In this document: piece after piece, positions 49,901 to 58,900 of the stretch | Layout: the number at the start of each line of letters is the position of its first letter | Numbering within the stretch: position 1 is the stretch's first letter | Assembly: GCA_023382655.1 (NCBI GenBank) | Contig: JAHDWK010000025.1 | Span: 39,101-103,100, forward strand | Direction of reading: 5' to 3' | Source: Anaerolineae bacterium | GTDB lineage: Bacteria > Chloroflexota > Anaerolineae > Promineifilales > Promineifilaceae | DNA: 64,000 nucleotides | Notes under the pieces: generated by a model | Databases searched by the model: none | Told to the model about the DNA's origin: nothing | The model's input: the letters and a program-made list of their open reading frames with translations, nothing else | Position numbers and translations under genes: made by a program

Positions 49901-52900
49901 CTCCGCTGGCGAGTTCACTTTTACGGTATTTAACCACAGCACGGTCAGTCGCACTTTGCAGGTGCGTTATGGTTTGCCCCATCACACCTGGGAAACCGGT
50001 GACCGGGCTACTTATGGCAACTTCAGTGATCTATCGCAGACAGTAGTCGTGGCCCCCAACAGCAGCGCCCAATTTATCCACGTCTTCCCCATGCGCACCA
50101 ATGATCGCCTCTTTGCTTATCTCTATGAAGGTGGTTCTCTTAAAGATCAGACATGGTTCCAAACGCGAAAGGCAGTAGCTGTGGCCACCACAACACTCAC
50201 GATGGGGCAGGCAGAATACGGCCGTGACCAATCCGTCGCCATTAACGCCAATGTCACCAACCAGGCTGGAGGCCATGCCAATTATACCCTAAACCTGAAA
50301 GTCACAGCGCCAGACAATACCACCGTCTTTACAGATACCCGCAGTCTGTCTGTGGCTCCAGGGGCCACAGCTACTGAACCGTTTGCTTTTATCCTGCCTA
50401 CCCACGTGCCCAATGGCACATTCCGCGTGAAGGCAGACCTCTTTCAGGGTAATGCGCAGGTAAATGGCAGTATCAGTGGGTTTGCCCTGCCCACTACACC
50501 CGCCCGTTTTACTGTTTCCTTGCCTGACGCCTTACCGGCTTCCGGCAGCGATCCATTACAAATCACGGTCAACAATCCCCATCCTTACCTGCCCATTACG
50601 GGTACGTTAGCGGTGGCTGTGTCCGCCCCTGATGGTCTGACGATGACCCTGGGAACTCAACCCTATGCCCTGGCTGCCGGGCAGTCGGCTACTCTGGATT
50701 ACGATCTCACCGGGCTGCCTGCCTCTTTTGGCGCCTATACTTTTGCTTTTGTGTCCCAAGATCAATACAGCGGCAAAACCTGGGAACACACGGCCGATGT
50801 GGCGCTGGCGCCCGGCATCGTCTTTAATCAACGGACTTATCGTGTACGGGATACGTTGGGCATTAGTGTTACCTTGCGCAATGATGGTGCGTTTGGCGTC
50901 ACACCGCAGGTGACGCTGGCCGTACCCGACCTCAGTTTTAGCGAAGCACAGGCTATACCGCTGGCTGCGGGGCAAACGGCCGTACTCACCTACACCTTTC
51001 CCTTACCAGCCACTTTTTCGCCAAACTTTCATGCCGTGAATTTGGCCGTTGAAGCAGGTACGGTTATCAGCCAGACCGGCAGCTTTTTTGTGCCGCCGTC
51101 TCGTGTAATAGCCACTATGGACCAACTCGTTTATGCCGTTGGCGAATCACCTGTTGTCACGCTGAATAATTCAGGCGGTGTTGATGGGCCTGTAACCGGT
51201 ACATTGCAACTCATTGACCAGTACGGCATTAGCCTGACCCAACACCTGGTAGATGTGAACGTCCTGGCTGGTCAGACCACACCCATCAGCCTGACTATCC
51301 CCAGCGGCGCTATCAGCGGCCCCTATTTGCTCACCTTCAAGGGACAAAACACCGATACCGCCGCGGGGGTAAACTTCCAGCGCAGCCTGGATGTAAGCGG
51401 CGTGGCTGCTTCGATCCAGGTTCATACGGCGCAGCCTGCTTATTTCAGCGATGAGGAAATAACCACCCTGGCCGATCTCTTCATGTCTTCCGGCGCTCTG
51501 ACGGATGGCGACTTGAATCTGCGCATTTGTTCAGCCAATCTGGACGGCGGTGGTGATACGCTGCCTACCTCGCGGCTGAATTACACCAGCCAGACCGTGC
51601 CTTTCAACTGGATTGACATTGCCTCTGGCGGCGCACTGGTGGCGCGGGGCAGCAACACCTCTACACTGGTTAACCTGGGTTTTACCTTTGAATTTTACGG
51701 CAATAGTTATAGCCAGGTCTATGTCAGTTCAGAGGGTTATGTCAGTTTTGGTAGCGGATCCAGCACTTCTACTAATGGGGCGATCCCCAGCGTCAGCACC
51801 CCCAACAATGCCATTTATGCCTTATGGGATGATCTCTACCCCATCGGCGGCAGCTATGGCTCCATTTACGCCCAACAAATTGATGCCTCTCGTTTTGTTA
51901 TTCAGTGGCAGCAGGTTGCTCATTGTTGCAGCACCAGTTCACCGGAGACGTTCCAGGTCATTCTCGATGGCTCTGACGACAGCATCACGATGCAATATTT
52001 GGATGTGAGCAGCACCGGTAGTGCTACTGTCGGCGTGGAAAACTTCTATGGTTCAGCCGGTGTGCAGGTAGCTTACAATCAGTCCGATGTTATTTATGAT
52101 GGCCTGGCCTTACGTTTTGCCACCACGCAAATTGCTGTTGAGGAAGTCAATTATCAGTCTACGGCCGTGCCCATCAACTGGGTGGACATCGCTTCTGGCG
52201 GCAGCGTAGTTGCCCAGGGAGACAACACTTCTACCCTGGTGGATATTGGCTTCCCCTTCCAATTTTATGGTATCACGTATACGCAGATGTATGTTGGCTC
52301 CAACGGGTTGATTAGTTTTGGCGCCGGGTACAGCCACTCTGCAAACACGGCCGTGCCCAGCCCCAGCACCCCCAACAACGCCATCTATGCTTTTTGGGAT
52401 GACCTTTACCCGGTTGGTGGCGCTTATGGCAATGTTTACGTTGCCCAGGTTGATGCCACCCGAACGGCCGTGCAATGGCAGAATGTGGGCCGCTGTTGCA
52501 GTACCGTAAACCCAGAAACCTTCCAGGTTATCCTGGACGGTTCCGACTATAGCGTCACACTGCAATATCTGGACATGAGCAGTACCGGTAGTGCCACCGT
52601 GGGTGTTGAAAACAGCAACGGCACAGAGGCGGTACAAATTCTCTATAACCAGGCCGGGGTCATTGATGATGATATGGCGTTTAAGTTGACGCCGGCTATA
52701 TTGACCGTGCCAGATGTCAACTATAGCTCTACGGCCGTCGCCTATAACTGGCAAGACATCGCTTCCGGCGGCACCGTCGTCGCCCTCGGTGATAACACCT
52801 ATACCCAGGTAGACCTGGGCTTCCCCTTCCAGTTCTATGGCATCACTTACACGCAAATGTATGTAGGCTCCAATGGTTACGTCACCTTTGACGGGGCTTT

Positions 52901-55900
52901 CACTGATCCATTCAACACCGCCATTCCCGACCCCAATTACCCGAACAATGCGATTTACGCTTTTTGGGATGATCTCTACCCGGTTGGTGGCGATTATGGG
53001 GCGATTTATACGCAATACATTTCCCCCACTCGCTACATCGTCCAGTGGCAGGGAGTTACCCATTGTTGCGATCAAGGCCAGCCGGAGACCTTCCAGATCA
53101 TTCTGGATGGCGCGGACCACAGCGTTACCCTGCAATATCAAAATGTCACCGATACCAGCGACGCGACTATTGGCGTGGAAAATGGGGCTGGTACACATGC
53201 CATTCCAATTTCAGTATTTCAGACCGGTATTATTACCGATAACCTGGCTTTACGTCTGGCGCCGGCAGTTGTGTTGGAACCGCAAGTGGTCTATACCAAT
53301 ACGGCCGTCGCTTTTGATTGGCACGATGTGTCAGCCACCGGGACCATCGTTGCTGAGGGCCTCGACGTATATTCCGTTGTGGATATAGGTTTCCCCTTCC
53401 AGTTTTACGGCATCACCTATACTCAAATGTACGTTGGTGGCCATGGTTATGTCACGTTTGGGGATGGTTATACCCAATACAGCAGTCACCCCATTCCCGA
53501 CACTGCCCCACCCAACAATGCCATCTATGCTTTCTGGGATGACATGTACCCCAATGGTGGCATGTACGGCAATGTTTACACCGAACAGATCAGCCCCACG
53601 CTACATGTGATTCAATGGCAGGAAGTCAGCCATTGTTGTAGTACCGGCCAACCAGAAACATTCCAGATAATCCTGGATGGTTCAGATAACACCGTCACCT
53701 TACAATACCTGGAGATATCCAATCCCTACAATGCCGTTGTGGGTACCGAAAACGCCAGCGGCACAACCGCCACATTCTTAGCCTATGGCGATCCCACTAT
53801 CATCACAAACACCATGGCCTACAAGTTCTCACCGATTGCCGCGATGGTTGAAGTGGCCTCTTATCTCACCTCGACTGTCCCCTTTGACTGGCAAAACGCA
53901 GGACCAGAGCCGGGAACCGGTATATTCCAGGGTAGCAACACATACACCGAGGTAGACCTGGGCTTTCCGTTCCAGTTCTATGGCATCACCTACACCCACA
54001 TGTACATCGGCTCCAACGGCTTTGTCAGCTTTGAGGATGGCTACACCAACTCCGCCAACCATGCCCTGCCCAACACCAGCACGCCTAACAACGCCATCTA
54101 CGCCTTGTGGGACTCTCTCTACCCCATTGGCGGTGCTTACGGCCAGATTTACACGCGGCAGATCAGCCCGACACAATACGTGGTGCAATGGGAAGGCGCC
54201 ATGCACTGTTGCAGCACCCTTTATCCAGAAACCTTCCAGATCATCCTGGATGGGGTTGACCATAGCGTCACCTTGCAATATGAGGACGTTACGCTGACTA
54301 ACAGCGCCACTGCGGGCGTGGAAAATCGCTTGGGTACACGCGCCACACAGATAGCCTATAATCAATCGGGGATTATCAACGACAATACTGCTTTCCGTTT
54401 GACGCCTGATACCCAATACGTACAAATTTCTTCTTATCTTGCCACGGCCATACCACTCAGTTGGGAAGATGTCGCCCCAGAAGCTGGAACCGGTATCCTG
54501 ATTGGGAGCAACACATACACCGAGGTAGACCTGGGCTTTCCGTTCCAGTTCTATGGCATCACCTACACCCACATGTACATCGGCTCCAACGGCTTTGTCA
54601 GCTTTGAGGATGGCTACACCAACTCCGCCAACCATGCCCTGCCCAACACCAGCACGCCTAACAACGCCATCTACGCCTTGTGGGACTCTCTCTACCCCAT
54701 TGGCGGTGCTTACGGCCAGATTTACACGCGGCAGATCAGCCCGACACAATACGTGGTGCAATGGGAAGGCGCCATGCACTGTTGCAGCACCCTTTATCCA
54801 GAAACCTTCCAGATCATCCTGGATGGGGTTGACCATAGCGTCACCTTGCAATATGAGGACGTTACGCTGACTAACAGCGCCACTGTGGGCGTGGAAGAAA
54901 AGTTTGGCATCCGGGCCACGCAACTGGCTTATAACCAGTCAGGTGTGATTAATGATGGTACGGCTTTCCGCCTGACACCGCTAACCCAGACGGTGTCACA
55001 AACCTCGTACATTACGGCCACAGTACCGCTCACTTGGGAAAATATCGCCCCGGAGGTCGGCACGGAAGTGGTGGCTGTGGGAACCAATACCTTTAGTCAG
55101 CTTTCTTTAGGCTTTCCTTTCCGGTTCTATGGCAATGTCTACACAGACATTTATGTAGGCTCGAACGGTTATGTAACTTTTGGCGGTGGCGCTACGAGCA
55201 ATGCTAACACGGCCGTCCCGCATTACCTGGTCCCCAATAATGCCATTTTTGGCCTATGGGATTACCTCAACCCGTCCGGCGGCACAAACGGGCAAATCTA
55301 CGCCAGACAAGTAAGTAGTACGCAGTACGTCTTGCAGTGGGAGCGTGTGACCCACTGTTGCAGTGGCACCAGCCCCGAAACTTTCCAAATCATTCTGGAT
55401 GGGGCAGACGACACGATTACGCTGCAATATGAAGACGTAAGCCTGACCAACAGCGCCAGCGTGGGTGTGGAAAATGAGTTCGGTACACGTGGTCTTCAGT
55501 TGGCCTTTAACCAGTCTGGGGTAATCATAGATGGATTGGCGTTGCAACTGACGCCAGAAGAAGAAGAAATTCCACCACCCCCCATTTGTGATCCTACTAT
55601 TCCCCAACCAATTGATTTAATGCTGGTTATTGACCGCTCTGGCTCCATGGCCGGTCAACCAATTGTTGATGCCAAAGCCGCCGCCAATGCCTTTGTAGAT
55701 TTTCTGGACCTAGGAGTAGACCGTGTTGGCCTGGCCTCCTTTGCTACCAGTGCTTCGCTCAACCATCCGCTGACTCAGGACGGCGCGGCCGTTCAGTCGG
55801 CTGTCAACAGCCTGGTAGCCAGCGGCTCAACGGCCATTGGCGAAGGGGTGGCGGTCGCACATACCCAACTGATGAACAATGCCACACCAGGTGTTACGCC

Positions 55901-58900
55901 GGTTATTGTGTTGCTTTCAGACGGCCAAAATAACGCCGGGCGTGATCCCTTTACAGCGGCTAATGCAGCCAAAGCCGATGGCATCAAGATCGTCACCATT
56001 GGCCTCGGCTCTGGCGCTGATGCCCCCTTGATGCGGGCGATGGCTTCAACAGAGGATGATTATCACTTTGCGCCGGCCTCTTCCGACTTGCAGGACATCT
56101 TTGCTTCCATTGCCAATTCCATCTGCCGTTCGCCCCTGCCTTATGATGCCAGTTGTGGTGGTTTTGTGCTGTGGGAGACAACCCTGCCTGTAACCGTGAC
56201 CACCACACTTAGTGTCACAGAGTTAGTTGAGCCGTTGAATGTTAGTGGCCGCCTGAATCTGGACGGCCGTGTCTTTGCCCAAACCGGCCAGCCATTGTCT
56301 CAGGACGTTTACCCCTTCTACCTGCATGATCGGAACACAGCCCTGACGCTAGAAACGGATCGTAAATTCTACCACCCCGACGAGGCCATACACGTCACCG
56401 GCCAGGTAACAAACACTTCTCTCTTGACCGTGACTTCAGACCTGCGCGTATGGGCGGAAGATGCCCTGTTGCTGAATACACCGCTTACGCTTGGGCCTGG
56501 TCAGGGCTATACCTATATGACCACCTTCACCGATACCGCCAACCTCGACGATCCCAATCTGAACTTTATCGCCGGGTTCAATGGCATCTCCGTTTACAAA
56601 CTGGTTATTGTGGACGATCCACAACTGGCAGCCAGCCTGGATGCCCCGGATGTGGTGGGCCGTGCGCCTTTCCAAACCAGCCTGACCATAACCAACACCG
56701 GCTCTATTCCGGCCACCATAGATGCAGCCATTACCGGAGTTGTCAGCGACACAGTGACATTGTTGCCTGGTAAAGTTATTCGTCTGGAAGGGTTCCTGAG
56801 TATTGCCCAAGACACGGCCGTGACAGCCCCCATTCAAGGCGACCTGAACCAGATATTGAGCAAACAAGTTATCTTTGGTGAAGCAGCAGCCCTGGCCTTT
56901 ACACCAGAACCGGTCTATCCCGTTGGCCCGGTGGATGTGCCCTACCTGATCACCAACACCGGCTTGTTGGCTGTCAGTTTCGATGTAGATATTACCCTGC
57001 GAGACGCTGCCGAGAATGTGGTGCAAATGTTGACCCTGCCGGTAGATTTACCGGTGGGTGAAAATGTGGCCGATGTCCTTCCCTTTGGCAGCCTGCCTGC
57101 TGGCGATTATGTGCTGGAATACAATACTTTCTTCGCCTCAGGCACAGAGCCATTTAGTGTTGTGGCGAAAGAGGATGCCGACTTGAGCGCCGCTGCCGGC
57201 ATAGCTCAGGGGCCAACCGTCCCCGTGACGGCCACAGTTACCAATACCGGTTACACCTCGTTTAGCGGCCAGGTACAGTTGGCGACCAGCTTCTTTGAGG
57301 CGAATGTGCCTGTGGCGAACCTGGCAGTGGGACAGCAGGTGAACCTGCCCATGCCAGTGGACACAGCAGCGGCAGCAGCCGGAGATTATCCCGCCACTTT
57401 GACCCTGTTCAATCTGGCCGGTACTCTGGTAGACAGCGATGTTGTGACGCTGACAGTGGTGGCTCCCGATCTGGTGTTGGTCAGCTTGCCAGAAAATCTA
57501 ACGTTGCCGGTTAGCACGACCGTGACCATGACCTTTGGCGTCCAGAACCAGGGTGGTGCGGCCGGAGATGGTTTGCTCGGTCTGGCCTTTAGCGACGTGG
57601 TGGATGAGGAGCAATTGATCTGGCTGCCGCCGGGAGATGCAGGCACGGTTGATTTCTCCTTCTTTGTGCCACCAGACCTGGAGGCCAAAACTTACCCGGC
57701 ATCGTACACCTTCAATGGACAACCTGGCATATTACTGCTCACGGTTGAGGGTATTGATATTGGCGTCACGCCATCACTAGACCGCCCCGGTTATTATGAA
57801 GGTGAAACGGCCGTCCTCACACTACACATACAAGAACGAGCCGACCGCTTCACGCCGCCTCTGTATGCCCTGGTGCGCTTCAATGAGTACACGGCCGTGC
57901 AACCCTTCAACCTGACTCCCTCCGGTAGCGCCGACGTCGCTTTTGATGTACCTGTCTCCTTCCTGGGTGATGAGAAGGTTTTCTACGGCATCTACAATCT
58001 GGCCACCGACCGCAGTATTCACTTGAATACTATCTACCTGCCTCAGCTCTATCCAGACGTGACCGTGTTGACAGACAAGCAGGTTTACCTGCCCGGCGAA
58101 ACGGTCGTGGCTACGGTTGTCACTACGGCTACCGGCCAACTTGATGCCGTAGCGCCCAACTTTGCCGGCATTGTGCCCTTACCTGGGGTAAATACTGTCT
58201 TTACTTTCACCTTACCGACCAGCATGGCGCGAGGCACTTATACCATTGACTCCATACCGCGCAACTGCCAGTGTGTCAATGAAGATCAAACGCTGCGGAC
58301 TCCGTTTGATGTGGCTGCGCCGGAGGTGCGTATTACCGATGCTTACCTGGATAAAGCACACTATGAACCGGGCGAAACCATTCAGCTTGACCTGGTTATT
58401 GCCTCTGACCAGGCGGTAACAACGCGCCTGCAAACATGGATTCAACGACCAGACGGGGTTATGACTGCCGGGCCAGAACAGACTCTTGATCTGGCCGCTT
58501 CACCGGCTAATCTGGCGACTACATTGTTAACTCTGGATAGTGACCAGGCCGGGATGCACCAGGTCATTTACCGTCTGGCGGATGCGGCGGACACGGCCGT
58601 GACCCATGGCCAGGGTGCGGAACGGTTTGATGTGGGCCGGGCGCTTGTGGTGGCGGTACGCACAGACAAAACAGAATATGAGGCTGCCACTGAGCCTGTG
58701 ATAGCTACCGTGATGTTTTTTGCGACTGTGCCCCTCAGTGGAGATCTGGCCCTGCATGTGGATGGCGTTGCTGTTCATCAGCAAGGCGTCACCCTGGCTG
58801 CCGGTTTCCAGGAGATGACGTTTACATTGCCCGGCGGTTACGGCCGTGATACACATATCTTGCGCGCAACGTTGACAGAAAACAACCTGGATAGCTGGCG

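Larger units (their letters stand above)
51577..55560 (+). repeat. Seven tandem 570-573-bp coding repeats
   Basis: Unit starts lie near 51577, 52147, 52717, 53287, 53857, 54430 and 55003; the first four spacings are 570 bp and the last two are 573 bp. Each unit encodes a beta-rich domain with conserved FYG, SNG, WDDLYP, a Cys-Cys pair and a VGVEN-like end. Units 2-4 carry ACGGCCGT at the same place (coding Thr-Ala-Val before the NW/DW); units 1 and 5-7 do not. Confidence 0.9.

Noticed and set aside
52110..54923. Long minus-strand frames opposite the seven repeats of the giant gene, themselves repeated
   Set aside because: They mirror the repeated coding strand; no start signals or domains of their own.
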